A DNA stretch of 64,000 nucleotides. Origin: Sphingomonas sp. JC676 (GTDB lineage Bacteria; Pseudomonadota; Alphaproteobacteria; Sphingomonadales; Sphingomonadaceae). The stretch's first letter is position 1. Every line of letters starts with the position of its first letter. The DNA is taken from the NCBI RefSeq assembly GCF_014489075.1, contig NZ_JACTGR010000001.1, forward strand, positions 1,302,001 to 1,366,000, written 5' to 3'. Below are positions 1 to 9,117 of the stretch, piece after piece. The position numbers and the translations under genes were made by a program. The notes under the pieces were generated by a model. It had not been told where the DNA came from. It saw only the letters and a program-made list of their open reading frames with translations, and made no database searches.

Positions 1-513
1 GCCCAGCGGTTCGGTGCTGCCGGTCCCCTGCCCCAGCCAGCTGGCCAGCCGCTCGACATGGCGCTGCGCGAAGCGGATCGCATGCGCCATCGCCGCGGAG
101 GACATCGGGCTGCCCAGGAAATGCGTCGCGCCGGCATCGTAGAAGCGCTGCATATGCACCGTGTCGCTCTGCGAGACGAGGATCAGCATCGCTGCGCCGT
201 GCGCCTGGATGGTCGGGCCCAGGATCTTGGCGGCATCGAGCCCGTCGGTCATCGCGCCGCGCGCGTCGATCACCGCCACCGCCGCGCCGCTGGCCAGAAA
301 GCGGGTCTCCAGCCCCTCGCTTCGCCGCGCCGCCACGACTCGCCAGCCGCCGCCCGCCGCTGCCGCCGCCACTTCGTCGCGCTGGCGGAAGGACAGCACG
401 AACACCGGCGTTTCGGGCGCCGCAGCGTTGGTCTGAATTATCGCGAACTCATCATCCATCGCAGATCGATAGCCGGTAGCGTGGCGATCCGCCATCGCAA
501 GGGTTGTTTGCAT
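1..513 (-). CDS. Partial protein with a receiver-like N-terminal region
   Basis: An open frame enters from the left edge on the minus strand and reads continuously for about 170 residues; only the N-terminal part is present. The translation alternates hydrophobic strands and helices (for example VAVIDARGAMTDGLDAAKIL, then AMLILVSQSDTVHMQRFYDA and GATHFLGSPM), which resembles a degenerate response-regulator receiver fold. Proteins of this shape often continue into GGDEF/EAL domains, but that part lies outside the window, so the link is inference. Starts at 513, 495 or 459 are all possible and none has a clear ribosome binding site. It is divergent from moaA. Confidence 0.45.
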   Translation of the reverse strand, partial: MQTTLAMADRHATGYRSAMDDEFAIIQTNAAAPETPVFVLSFRQRDEVAAAAAGGGWRVVAARRSEGLETRFLASGAAVAVIDARGAMTDGLDAAKILGPTIQAHGAAMLILVSQSDTVHMQRFYDAGATHFLGSPMSSAAMAHAIRFAQRHVERLASWLGQGTGSTEPLG

Positions 514-538
514 CGCCGCGAGTGCTTACCCAAGCTGC

Positions 539-1552
539 ATGGCCAGTGCTCCCGCCTTTGCACCGCAAGCTCTGGTGGATCGCCACGGTCGCGCGATCCG
601 CTATTTGCGCATCTCGGTGACGGACCGGTGCGATCTCCGGTGCCGCTATTGCATGTCCGAAAAGATGACGTTCCTGCCGAAGGACGCAGTGCTCAGCCTT
701 GAGGAGATCGCATTGATCGCCGAGCGCTTCATCGCGCGCGGGGTGCGGAAGATCCGGCTGACCGGCGGCGAGCCGCTGGTCCGGCGCGACATGCTGGATC
801 TCGCCCGGCGCCTCGGCCGCCATATCGGCACCGCGCTCGACGAGCTCACACTCACTACCAATGGCACCCGCCTGGCCGAGCATGCCGAAGCCTTGTTCGA
901 TGCCGGCGTCCGCCGGGTCAATGTCAGCCTAGACAGCCGCGACCCCGAGACCTTCCGCTACATCACCCGTCATGGCGAGGTGGCGAAGGTGCTGGACGGC
1001 ATCGCCGCCGCCCGGGCCGCAGGCATTGCGGTCAAGATCAACATGGTCGCGCTGAAGGGGCTCAATGATCGCGAATTCGCGCCGATGCTCGCCTGGGCGA
1101 TCGCCGAAGGCATGGATCTCTCGCTGATCGAGACAATGCCGCTCGGCACGATCGATGAAGACCGTGCAGATCGTTTCCTGCCGCTCACGCAGGTGATGGA
1201 CGCCTTGCGCAGGGAATTCGATCTGCTGCACGATACCCATGACAGCGGCGGCCCTGCGCGCTACTGGCGCGTCGCCGGCACCGGCACGCGGCTCGGCCTG
1301 ATCTCGCCTCTCACCGGCAATTTCTGCGCGACGTGCAATCGCGTCCGCCTCTCCACTGACGGCCGCCTCCACATGTGCCTGGGCCATGAGCAGTCGGTCG
1401 ATCTCAAGGCGGCGATCCGCACCGGCGGCCTTACCCTGGTCGATCTGCGCATCGACCAGGCGCTGGACGAGAAGCCCGCGGCGCATGATTTCCACATCGT
1501 CCGCGGCGCCGCGCCTGCCGTCTCTCGCCACATGAGTGTCACCGGCGGATGA
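539..1552 (+). CDS. moaA: GTP 3',8-cyclase MoaA (molybdenum cofactor biosynthesis)
   Basis: MoaA is a cytoplasmic radical-SAM enzyme that turns GTP into 3',8-cyclo-H2GTP, the first step of molybdopterin synthesis. The N-terminal [4Fe-4S] motif CDLRCRYC is at residues 31-38, TGGEP follows at about residue 79, and the C-terminal second cluster motif CATCNRVRLSTDGRLHMC is present. The 337-residue length is normal for the family. The protein ends in the Gly-Gly tail typical of MoaA. The stop codon overlaps the start of the NAD kinase by four bases (ATGA), so the two are probably co-transcribed. No strong ribosome binding site is seen before the chosen ATG; a start a few codons downstream cannot be excluded. 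Confidence 0.95.
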   Translation: MASAPAFAPQALVDRHGRAIRYLRISVTDRCDLRCRYCMSEKMTFLPKDAVLSLEEIALIAERFIARGVRKIRLTGGEPLVRRDMLDLARRLGRHIGTALDELTLTTNGTRLAEHAEALFDAGVRRVNVSLDSRDPETFRYITRHGEVAKVLDGIAAARAAGIAVKINMVALKGLNDREFAPMLAWAIAEGMDLSLIETMPLGTIDEDRADRFLPLTQVMDALRREFDLLHDTHDSGGPARYWRVAGTGTRLGLISPLTGNFCATCNRVRLSTDGRLHMCLGHEQSVDLKAAIRTGGLTLVDLRIDQALDEKPAAHDFHIVRGAAPAVSRHMSVTGG

Positions 1553-2319
1553 CGATTCCCCGCGCGCTGCTCGCATCGCCCACTGCTCCGGCCCAGATCG
1601 CGGTCGAGGAGCTGCGTCAGGCTTATGACTGGGTGCCGCTCGACCAGGCCGAGCAGGTCGTTGCACTCGGCGGTGACGGCTTCATGCTCCAGACGCTCCA
1701 TGCAATGCTCGAGCGCCGTCGCATCGTTCCCGTGTTCGGCATGAACCTGGGCACGATCGGCTTCCTGATGAACGACTGGGCGCTCGAGGGGCTCGAACAG
1801 CGTCTCGCCCGCGCCAAGCCTTTCCGGGTTGCGCCACTAAGCATGACCGCCACCACGGTGGACGGCGAGCAGTGCGTGCTCCCCGCGATCAACGAAGTCT
1901 CGCTGCTGCGCGAGACCCGCCAGACCGCGAAGCTCGAAGTGACCGTAAACGACCGGGTCGTGCTGCCCGAACTGGTATGCGACGGCATCCTCGTCGCCAC
2001 CGCGGCGGGATCGACCGCGTATAATCTCTCCGCCCAGGGTCCGATCCTGCCGCTCGGGTCGGCGCTGCTCGCGCTCACGCCGATCAGCCCGTTCCGTCCG
2101 CGGCGTTGGCGCGGCGCGATCCTGCCTGAGAAAACTCGCATCGGCCTGCGCGTCCTAGAAGCCGACAAGCGCCCGGTCAGCGCCGTCGCCGATCAGCGCG
2201 AGGTGCGCGAAGTCGCCGAGGTCTATGTCGAGATCGACCATAATCGCGACCTCACTTTGCTCTTCGATCCGGAGCATGCGCTCGACGATCGCATAACGAT
2301 GGAACAATTCATCGCCTGA
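1549..2319 (+). CDS. nadK: NAD kinase
   Basis: NAD kinase phosphorylates NAD to NADP in the cytosol. The diagnostic GGDG motif is at residues 41-44. The second conserved block reads LVCDGILVATAAGSTAYNLS, followed by GPILPLGSALLALTPI. Length (256 residues) fits the short bacterial NAD kinases of sphingomonads. It overlaps the moaA stop by four bases, so translation is probably coupled. It is a housekeeping gene and marks the left, conserved side of the window. Confidence 0.93.
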   Translation: MTIPRALLASPTAPAQIAVEELRQAYDWVPLDQAEQVVALGGDGFMLQTLHAMLERRRIVPVFGMNLGTIGFLMNDWALEGLEQRLARAKPFRVAPLSMTATTVDGEQCVLPAINEVSLLRETRQTAKLEVTVNDRVVLPELVCDGILVATAAGSTAYNLSAQGPILPLGSALLALTPISPFRPRRWRGAILPEKTRIGLRVLEADKRPVSAVADQREVREVAEVYVEIDHNRDLTLLFDPEHALDDRITMEQFIA

Positions 2320-2393
2320 AGGCCTTGCAAAGCCTGAAAACCCGCTGCTATAGGCGCGCCTCCGCAGCGGCCCCGGCCGCTACAAGACGGTTT

Positions 2394-2468
2394 TCCCCGG
2401 TAGCTCAGCGGTAGAGCGTTCGACTGTTAATCGAATGGTCGCCTGTTCGAATCAGGCCCGGGGAGCCA
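2394..2468 (+). tRNA. tRNA-Asn (anticodon GTT)
   Basis: A complete cloverleaf can be drawn: acceptor stem TCCCCGG (2394-2400) pairs with CCGGGGA (2458-2464), D-arm sequence TAGCTCAGCGGTAGAGC, anticodon loop CTGTTAA with GTT at 2426-2428, T-loop GTTCGAATC, and discriminator G followed by an encoded CCA (2466-2468). It lies between the housekeeping genes and the glycan-utilization region. Confidence 0.96.
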
Positions 2469-2656
2469 GTCTCCTGCCAGACTGTTTCCTGTCCTTGCAG
2501 TCTGTCGTGCACGGCTCCACGAGCCTGCGGTCCGGCGAGAGCGGGACCGGCCCGAGCCACCAGCTTCAGCACAACCGCCGACATGCCCCTCAAAGCATGG
2601 CCAAACCCATGCCGCGTCGCGCTTCGAAACCTGCGAAAGGCTGAATTGACAGTCCA

Positions 2657-2681
2657 GGTATGATTATGATCTTATCATACC
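2657..2681. promoter_or_regulatory. Operator-like palindrome
   Basis: GGTATGAT (2657-2664) and ATCATACC (2674-2681) form a perfect 8-base inverted repeat with a 9-base spacer, about 190 bases before the glycosidase start. The half-site resembles AT-rich motifs in other promoter regions of this window. The role as an operator is inference. Confidence 0.5.
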
Positions 2682-2682
2682 A

Positions 2683-2702
2683 GCTTGGACTCATGTCCAA
2701 GC
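2683..2702. repeat. Perfect 8-base inverted repeat
   Basis: GCTTGGAC (2683-2690), loop TCAT, GTCCAAGC (2695-2702). It lies one base after the preceding palindrome. It could be a second operator or a hairpin in the leader RNA; no run of T follows, so it is not a typical terminator. Confidence 0.5.
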
Positions 2703-2869
2703 GATAAGCCGCATCACGGAAAGTGGGCAACGGCGATGCAGAGGAGGGGACAGCGAATGGCATTTGCCTATTCGGTGGCGTTCGAGGCGCGCGATCGCCC
2801 GGCACTCCAGCCTTGGTGCTGGACCCCAGACAGTTTCGGCCAGCCGCGACAGCAATAGGAGAGATGAAA

Positions 2870-4729
2870 ATGCATGCTCGAGGTTTGCATTCTTCGCATC
2901 ACGCCGCCGATCCCTGGCGCCGGGGTCCGCGACATATATTCCTGAAAGTTTTCGTAGCCATATTGAGCCTGCTTGGTTTTAGCCTGGGCGTTGCGTCGGC
3001 CGCCACCATCGATGGCGAACGCAAGCAATGGCACGATATCCAGCTGACTTTCGCAGGACCCAAGACGAGCGAGACCGCCGACCCCAATCCGTTCCGTGAT
3101 TACCGGTTGAATGTCACCTTCACGCACGGCGACAAGGTCTATGTCGTTCCCGGCTATTTTGCCGCGGACGGCAATGCCGCCGAGACCGGCGCGACCGAGG
3201 GAAATCTCTGGCGCGTGAATTTTGTGCCCGATGCAACGGGAACCTGGACCTATCAGGTGTCATTCCGGACCGGGTCGGATGTCGCGGTAAGTCTCGATCC
3301 GAAGGCAGGCTCTCCGGTCTCCTTCAACGGCGAAAAGGGCAAGTTCGAGGTAAAGCCCAGCGACAAGACCGGGCGCGACAACCGCGCGAACGGCATGCTG
3401 CAATATGCGAACAAGCATTTTCTGCGCTACGCCGGCACGGGCAAATACTTCGTGATGGCCGGCACCCAGAGCCCCGAGAATTTCCTGGCCTATTACGAGT
3501 TCGACAATACCAAGGATTACCGCGGCCAGAAGGGCCTCCCCTACCCGGACCAGCTTCACCATTACGATCCGCATGTGAAGGACTGGAAGCCCGGCGATCC
3601 GACCTGGCAAGGCGGAAAGGGCAAGGGCATCATCGGCGCGCTCAACTATCTCGCCGGCAAGGGGATGAACTCCTTCTACACGCTGACGATGAACAATTAC
3701 GGCGACGCCATGGATACCAATCCGTGGATCGCCTATGACGAGCACACGCGCTACGACGTCTCGAAGCTCGCCCAGTGGGAGATCGTTTTCTCGCACATGG
3801 ACCGCCTGGGCATGCAGGTGATGATGATCACCCAGGAGGAAGAGGGCGAACAGACGCTTGGCAAGATGACCGTCGAGCGCAAGCTTTACTATCGCGAACT
3901 GATCGCGCGCTTCGCGCACCATCACGGAATCATCTGGGATCTGGATGAGGAGATGGACCGCTTCCGCTATTTCACCACCCAAGACACCCAGGACATCGCC
4001 AATTACATAAAGGCGCTCGATCCCTACAAGCATCCGATCCAGTATGTGCAGTGGAAGGCCGAGATGATCGCCGACGACAAGACGTACGGCAGGCTGCTGG
4101 GCTTCCCGAACTTCGACTCAACCGCGCTGCAGCACGATCCCGAAAATACGCACTCCGAGACGATCAAGTGGCTGGATAAGTCGGCTGCTGCCGGACATCC
4201 CTGGCTCGTGCAGCTGATCGAGATGAACCCGGGCGTTCGTCCGGACGTGGAGGACCGCGGGCACAACAAGGTGCGCAAGCTGGCGATCTGGGGCCATTAC
4301 ATGGCCGGCGGAACGGGGACGATGTTCTTCTTCACCGATCCCATCGGCGATCTCAACATGGAAGATTTCCGCAGCCGGGACCAGCTGTTCGATCTCATTC
4401 GCTACGCGCATGATTTCGTCAGCAAGTACCTGCCATTCGACGAGATGCGGCACGCCGACGAGCTGACGTCGCTGGCGAACGACTATGTGCTGGCGAAACC
4501 CGGACAGGCCTACGCCGTCTATCTGCCCGACGGCGGCACAACGGCGCTCGATCTTTCCGGCGCAAGCGGGACGTTCGAAGTCAAATGGTACAACCCCAGA
4601 ACCGGCGGCGATCTGAAGAACGGATCCGTGCGCACCGTCGAAGGGGGCGCCAGCCGCGCCCTGGGCAAGGCTCCAAGCGACGTCACGAGCGACTGGGCCG
4701 TGCTGGTTCGGAGAGTAGGAACGCGCTGA
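2870..4729 (+). CDS. Secreted DUF5060/DUF4038-type glycoside hydrolase
   Basis: Probable exported glycosidase of 619 residues. The start at 2870 is chosen because AGGAGAG lies about seven bases upstream; an ATG six bases earlier is too close to that site. The N-terminus has a basic stretch followed by a hydrophobic segment (KVFVAILSLLGFSLGVASA), a signal peptide. Next come an N-terminal beta-sandwich of DUF5060 type, a (beta/alpha)8-like catalytic region (NSFYTLTMNNYGDAMDTNPW, then GIIWDLDEEMDR with candidate acidic catalytic residues), and a C-terminal beta-sandwich ending FEVKWYNPRTGGDL, the 'putative collagen-binding' type found in DUF4038 proteins. The substrate is unknown; context suggests a plant cell wall or plant glycoside side chain. 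Confidence 0.7.
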   Translation: MHARGLHSSHHAADPWRRGPRHIFLKVFVAILSLLGFSLGVASAATIDGERKQWHDIQLTFAGPKTSETADPNPFRDYRLNVTFTHGDKVYVVPGYFAADGNAAETGATEGNLWRVNFVPDATGTWTYQVSFRTGSDVAVSLDPKAGSPVSFNGEKGKFEVKPSDKTGRDNRANGMLQYANKHFLRYAGTGKYFVMAGTQSPENFLAYYEFDNTKDYRGQKGLPYPDQLHHYDPHVKDWKPGDPTWQGGKGKGIIGALNYLAGKGMNSFYTLTMNNYGDAMDTNPWIAYDEHTRYDVSKLAQWEIVFSHMDRLGMQVMMITQEEEGEQTLGKMTVERKLYYRELIARFAHHHGIIWDLDEEMDRFRYFTTQDTQDIANYIKALDPYKHPIQYVQWKAEMIADDKTYGRLLGFPNFDSTALQHDPENTHSETIKWLDKSAAAGHPWLVQLIEMNPGVRPDVEDRGHNKVRKLAIWGHYMAGGTGTMFFFTDPIGDLNMEDFRSRDQLFDLIRYAHDFVSKYLPFDEMRHADELTSLANDYVLAKPGQAYAVYLPDGGTTALDLSGASGTFEVKWYNPRTGGDLKNGSVRTVEGGASRALGKAPSDVTSDWAVLVRRVGTR

Positions 4730-4766
4730 CGCGCCCAACGGCGAAACCATGAAATAGGATCACGCC

Positions 4767-5219
4767 ATGAAACCGATTATCCTTATCCTTGGTGCCTTGC
4801 TTTATCCGTCCTGCGCCCTTGCCCAGGAAGGATCGAAGGACGCCATCGTCATCCCAGAAGCAAACAGCAGCATGCTGGTGAAGATGAACACCTCCATAAG
4901 CACGACCACCAGCAAGGTCGGCGATCCGATCACGGGGGAGATCATCGACCCGAGGCAGCTGCGAGGAGCCGTAGTGGAGGGGACGGTCGACCGTGCCGAT
5001 CATGCCATCCTGAGCTTCTCTTTCCACACCGTGCGCACCGGCGGGAAAACCTACTCCATCCAGTCCAAGCTCGTGTCCATCACGAGTTCCAAGGGCAATG
5101 AGGGGCGGGACGATCTGGACCAGCGGGTCCGGATCGAGGGCGCCGGTATCATCGCCTTCGGTACGAAGACCGCGCTCAACGAAGGCGCCGAGGTCCGCGT
5201 CAGCGCCTGGAAAAAATAG
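4767..5219 (+). CDS. Small secreted protein of unknown function
   Basis: A 150-residue protein with a clear signal peptide (MKPIILILGALLYPSCALAQ). The rest is predicted mostly beta, with GDPITGEIIDPRQLRGAVVE and a glycine-rich C-terminal half. The pattern of a conditionally released 'GDPITG' segment recalls small periplasmic proteins with an SH3-like or beta-barrel fold, but no family is recognised. AATAGGAT lies ahead of the ATG as a weak ribosome binding site. It follows the glycosidase by 37 bases and is probably in the same transcript; a hairpin follows its stop codon. Confidence 0.7.
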   Translation: MKPIILILGALLYPSCALAQEGSKDAIVIPEANSSMLVKMNTSISTTTSKVGDPITGEIIDPRQLRGAVVEGTVDRADHAILSFSFHTVRTGGKTYSIQSKLVSITSSKGNEGRDDLDQRVRIEGAGIIAFGTKTALNEGAEVRVSAWKK

Positions 5220-5225
5220 GAGCTC

Positions 5226-5258
5226 GTTTGCGCCGACTCTCGTGGAGCCGGCGCAAAC
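5226..5258 (+). terminator. Hairpin after the small secreted protein
   Basis: GTTTGCGCCG (5226-5235) pairs perfectly with CGGCGCAAAC (5249-5258); the loop contains a further CTC/GAG pairing. It sits seven bases after the stop codon. There is no following T tract, so it may stabilise the 3' end rather than terminate by itself. Confidence 0.5.
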
Positions 5259-5932
5259 GGATTCAGTTCGCATCGATATTTTCGCGATCAAGAACGTGGA
5301 TATTGCGCGATGCGCGAGAATCCGTGGTCTCACGTGACCCGCACAATTGCAAAAAATGGCGGCTCCCTGCTGCCTCGGCAGGCGGTTAGCGCCGAATGTT
5401 GCCGTGGTACTCGGGCGAGACACAAATCAGTTGCTCATTATACCAGTATACCATATGATCCGTCTTGGTCCGAACCCGGACAGACGAAAACATCGTCGTG
5501 CGGGATCAACACGAGCGGGAAGTCGCCTGTCGAAAGAGCGACGCAATGGGGAGAGGGTTGGATGGCAAGATTTGACGTCACCCGTGCGCCACGCGGGGGC
5601 GGCCGGGTCGGCCGAACTGGGCATCGTCATCACCGATTCGCGCATCGTCAGCCATTGCTGCGGTCGCCAGCGCGGCCCCATGTCGCGCCATCCGAGGACG
5701 CCGCCGGCACCTGCCAGGTCACCATCCAGACGGCGATGCTCCGCAATCGCAGCATCCGACACGCCGTCTGCCATCCGCGCCAGCGGCATCACGAGATTCA
5801 GGAGAAAACGGCGCGGCAGTCTCGCGCAGGATGATTCTCGCCCCTCCGTGGGCGGGCTGAAGAAGGGGCCGGACGGTCCGGCGGCATCGAATTGGTACTG
5901 TAACTAGACAAAATATTTAAGGGGAGATGGAT
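5259..5932. other. Long intergenic region before the first TonB receptor
   Basis: About 670 bases with short overlapping open frames in several phases, none with a convincing start site, family signature or codon bias clearly better than its competitors. It contains an AT-rich repeat motif at 5436-5460. It could hold the remains of a decayed gene or a long 5' leader. I see no RNA gene. Confidence 0.4.
5436..5460. promoter_or_regulatory. AT-rich operator-like motif with TATACCA repeats
   Basis: TATACCA occurs twice, at 5439-5445 and 5447-5453, separated by one base; on the other strand this reads TGGTATACTGGTATA. It resembles the GGTAT half-site at 2657-2664. It is about 470 bases before the receptor gene, so its target is uncertain. 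Confidence 0.35.
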
Positions 5933-8900
5933 ATGTTTGAGGTTCGGCGCTCACCCATGCACACAGCATTGCGTGGGGCATTTCTCGGGACGAGCGCGCT
6001 AACGCTGCTCGCATCATCGGGCGCCTTCGCCCAGGTCGCCGAGCCGGCGCAAACCGTGCCGGAAGCCACGACACCTGCGGAGCAGGACGCCGCGAGCGAC
6101 GCCGGCATCGTCGTGACGGGCAGCCGCATCCGGAGCCCCACCCTCACCTCGCCGTCGCCGCTGCAGGCGGTCACCGCCCAGACGATCGAGCATGCCGGCG
6201 CGACCAACGTGCAGGACGTGCTGACGCAGATCCCGGCGGTCGGCATTCCCGGCCAGGCGCGCGCCAGCAATGCGGGTGATACCAACCCGGGTCTCGCGAC
6301 GGTCAACCTGCGCAACCTTGGCGACAGCCGCACGCTGGTGCTGATCGACGGCCGCCGCTCGGTTGCCGGCATCCCCGGTACTTCGACGGTCGATCTGTCG
6401 ATGATCCCGACATCGTTCGTCGAGCGCGTCGACGTGCTGACCGGCGGCGCTTCGGCCGTCTATGGTTCCGACGCGATCGCGGGCGTCGTCAACTTCATCT
6501 ACAAGAAGAACTTCCAGGGCCTGCAGGCCAATGCCCAGGCTGGCATTTCCGAGCTGGGCGACGACAAGCGCTATTCTGCGAACGCGACGTTCGGACAGAA
6601 TTTCGCGGACGATCGCGGCAATGTTATGGTCTATGCCGGGTACAACCATGAAGGCAATGTGCCCAATTCCAAGCGCGAGCGGACCCGTGCGGGCTATAGC
6701 AGCGTCGGCAACCTCGAACGCGTGGCCGGCAACAGCGACCTCAACCTCATCGCCGCGCAGGATCTGTTCAAGCGCTTCTACCAGCCGTCGAACGTCGGCT
6801 CGGGCGGTGTGTTCAATTTCGGCGGCGCCGGCAGCCGGCTGATCCTACCGGACGGCACGCTCGACTCCTATCCTTCGGTATCGCGCACCAACTACAACGA
6901 TCCCGCGATCATCGCGAAGATCAACAAATACGGCTACAACGCCGCAGCGGTCGGCCAGCAGGCGTCGCCGTCGAACCAGATCACGGTTGCGACGCGCGTC
7001 AATTTCGACGTGACCGACAAGCTCAACCTGTTCGCGGAATCGACCTTCTCGAACTACAAGACCAAGGGCCGCCGCGAAGCGTCGCCGATGCGCACTGACA
7101 GCGCGCTGGGTGCGTTCACCGGAACCAACGGCTTCTATCCGATCCAGTTCCAGGTGACCAACCCGACCAACCCGGCTGACGTCCGGATCCTCACCAATCC
7201 GCTCATCCCCGCGGCAGTCCTCGCTGCAGCGACCAATACTTCGAACAACGATGCGATCGCGTCGAAGGACATCAGCTTCCTGATCCGCACTACCGGATTC
7301 GGCGACGGCACGCGCAGCACCCCGACCGAGCGCGACAATTTCCGCGTTGCCCTGGGCGGAACCTATGAGATCGGCGGCGATTGGAGTGCCGATTTCTATT
7401 ATCAGTACGGCTATACCAAGCAGCGTCAGGGCATGACCGGTCTCGCCAACCTCAATCGTCTTGCGCAGGCGGTGCAGGTGATCCCCGACGTGTTCGACGT
7501 CAACAAGAACGGCAACACCACCGAAGCGATCTGCGTCGATGCAAATGCGCGGGCAGAGGGTTGCGTACCGGTCGATGTCTATGGCCTCAACGCCGACGGA
7601 ACGAGCAAGATCTCGAAGGCGGCGGCAACCTATCTGTCGACCGAGCTGAGCCGCTATTCGAAGCAGGAGATGCAGACTGCGGCGGTCAACGTCGGCGGTA
7701 GCGTGTTCGATCTGCCCGCGGGTCCGCTACAGGTTTCGGTCGGCGCCGAATGGCGTTCGGAGTTCAGCATGGATGACTTCGATCCGCTGACCAACGCGGC
7801 GCGCAACGGCTATGTCCAGCTGCTCGACACGTCCGGCCGCTTCACGGTCAAGGAAACCTATGGCGAAGCCGTCATTCCGCTAATCCACAACACTCCGTTC
7901 ATCCACAACCTGACGCTGCGCGGCGCGGCGCGCTATTCGGACTATTCGACCGTCGGCAGCTTCTGGGCGTGGAACGTGGGCGCCGAATGGTCGCCGGTCG
8001 AGGATATCCGCTTCCGCGGCGTCTATGCCCATGCCGTCCGCGCGCCGAACATCGGCGAACTCTATGCGGCGGCTGCCAACGGCATCATCACCATCACCGA
8101 TCCGTGCCAGGGAACCACGCTGACCGGCACGAGCACGACGGCGGTGAATTGCCGTAAGGATCCCGGCGTGGTGGCCAACATGAACGCGAACGGCGGCACG
8201 CTGACGCTGACCTCGTCGGATACCGCCGGCGTCGGCAGCATCACCGCGTCCAATCCGAACATCCAGCAGGAAACGGGCAAGACCCTTACCTTCGGCGTGG
8301 TGGTCAATCCGCGCTCGATCGACTGGCTGCGCGGCCTGACGTTCACCGCCGACTATTACGACATCAAGCTTGAGGGCGCGATCAACCGCCTCGCGGCGGC
8401 AACGGTGCTCAACAAATGCTATGTCGCGGGCCTGCCCGATTTCTGCCAGTTCGTCGTCCGCCGCCAGGCGCCCTCGGGCGCCTTCTCGGTCGGTTCGGTC
8501 GAGCAGGTGACCCTCGGCCTGCTCAACAGCGGCGGACGCTTCAGTCGCGGTCTCGACTTCACGCTGAACTACCAGCATCACCTGTTCGACGGCACCATGA
8601 CCTGGTCCGCCAGCTGGACCCACTTGCTCAAGCAGGGTGTCATCCCGCTGACCGGCGATGCCTATGACAATACCATGGGCGAAATCGGTACGCCGCGCGA
8701 CACCGGCAACTTCAACGTGAATTGGGACAACAAGCACTACGGCTTCACACTGCAGAACCGGTATATCGGGTCGCAGATGTTCGATTATGAAAACTATCAG
8801 GTCAACTTCAAGCTGGCCGATGGCTCACTTCCCGACAAGAAGTACTTCACCGTCGATTCGAAGATCTACACTGACGCGCAGATCCGGTTCACTCCGATCG

Positions 8901-9046
8901 AGCATTTCGAGTTCAACCTCGGCGTGAACAACCTGTTCAACGTGGACGCGCCGCCGCTGTGGAGCGGCACGCCGAACGGCAGCCCGAACGCGATCTGGGA
9001 CATCATCGGCCGCCGTTACTATGTCGGCGTACGCATGAAGTTCTGA
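5933..9046 (+). CDS. TonB-dependent outer-membrane receptor
   Basis: A 1037-residue outer-membrane receptor that probably imports oligosaccharides with energy from TonB/ExbBD. It has a signal peptide (GTSALTLLASSGAFAQ), a TonB-box-like segment (IVVTGSRI, about residue 63), a plug domain (VLTQIPAVGIPG, then RNLGDSRTLVLIDGRRSV, GGASAVYGSDAIAGVVNFI) and a long beta-barrel ending in the aromatic signature YYVGVRMKF. The ATG at 5933 is preferred because AAGGGGAG at 5919-5926 is correctly spaced for it; the in-frame ATG at 5927 directly abuts that site. A glycosidase gene follows after 71 bases. The neighbouring glycosidases suggest a plant-derived oligosaccharide as ligand; the exact substrate is not visible. 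Confidence 0.93.
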   Translation: MFEVRRSPMHTALRGAFLGTSALTLLASSGAFAQVAEPAQTVPEATTPAEQDAASDAGIVVTGSRIRSPTLTSPSPLQAVTAQTIEHAGATNVQDVLTQIPAVGIPGQARASNAGDTNPGLATVNLRNLGDSRTLVLIDGRRSVAGIPGTSTVDLSMIPTSFVERVDVLTGGASAVYGSDAIAGVVNFIYKKNFQGLQANAQAGISELGDDKRYSANATFGQNFADDRGNVMVYAGYNHEGNVPNSKRERTRAGYSSVGNLERVAGNSDLNLIAAQDLFKRFYQPSNVGSGGVFNFGGAGSRLILPDGTLDSYPSVSRTNYNDPAIIAKINKYGYNAAAVGQQASPSNQITVATRVNFDVTDKLNLFAESTFSNYKTKGRREASPMRTDSALGAFTGTNGFYPIQFQVTNPTNPADVRILTNPLIPAAVLAAATNTSNNDAIASKDISFLIRTTGFGDGTRSTPTERDNFRVALGGTYEIGGDWSADFYYQYGYTKQRQGMTGLANLNRLAQAVQVIPDVFDVNKNGNTTEAICVDANARAEGCVPVDVYGLNADGTSKISKAAATYLSTELSRYSKQEMQTAAVNVGGSVFDLPAGPLQVSVGAEWRSEFSMDDFDPLTNAARNGYVQLLDTSGRFTVKETYGEAVIPLIHNTPFIHNLTLRGAARYSDYSTVGSFWAWNVGAEWSPVEDIRFRGVYAHAVRAPNIGELYAAAANGIITITDPCQGTTLTGTSTTAVNCRKDPGVVANMNANGGTLTLTSSDTAGVGSITASNPNIQQETGKTLTFGVVVNPRSIDWLRGLTFTADYYDIKLEGAINRLAAATVLNKCYVAGLPDFCQFVVRRQAPSGAFSVGSVEQVTLGLLNSGGRFSRGLDFTLNYQHHLFDGTMTWSASWTHLLKQGVIPLTGDAYDNTMGEIGTPRDTGNFNVNWDNKHYGFTLQNRYIGSQMFDYENYQVNFKLADGSLPDKKYFTVDSKIYTDAQIRFTPIEHFEFNLGVNNLFNVDAPPLWSGTPNGSPNAIWDIIGRRYYVGVRMKF

Positions 9047-9117
9047 CCCGATCCTCGTGCCTAGACGGGAGCGGACACATCGTCCGCTCCCGCTTTGTTT
9101 GAAGAAGGGAGAAATCC

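Larger units (their letters stand above)
2469..2869 (+). other. Intergenic region before the first glycosidase
   Basis: About 400 bases without a convincing gene. It holds two adjacent inverted repeats (2657-2681 and 2683-2702, listed separately) and the ribosome binding site AGGAGAG at about 2857-2863. The open frame that runs into the next gene from 2723 has no ribosome binding site at its first ATG and is read here as leader sequence. Confidence 0.6.

Noticed and set aside
5310..5907. Overlapping short frames in the gap before the first TonB receptor, considered as a gene or pseudogene
   Set aside because: Several frames compete and none shows a domain, start site or codon bias; reported only as an unexplained gap.
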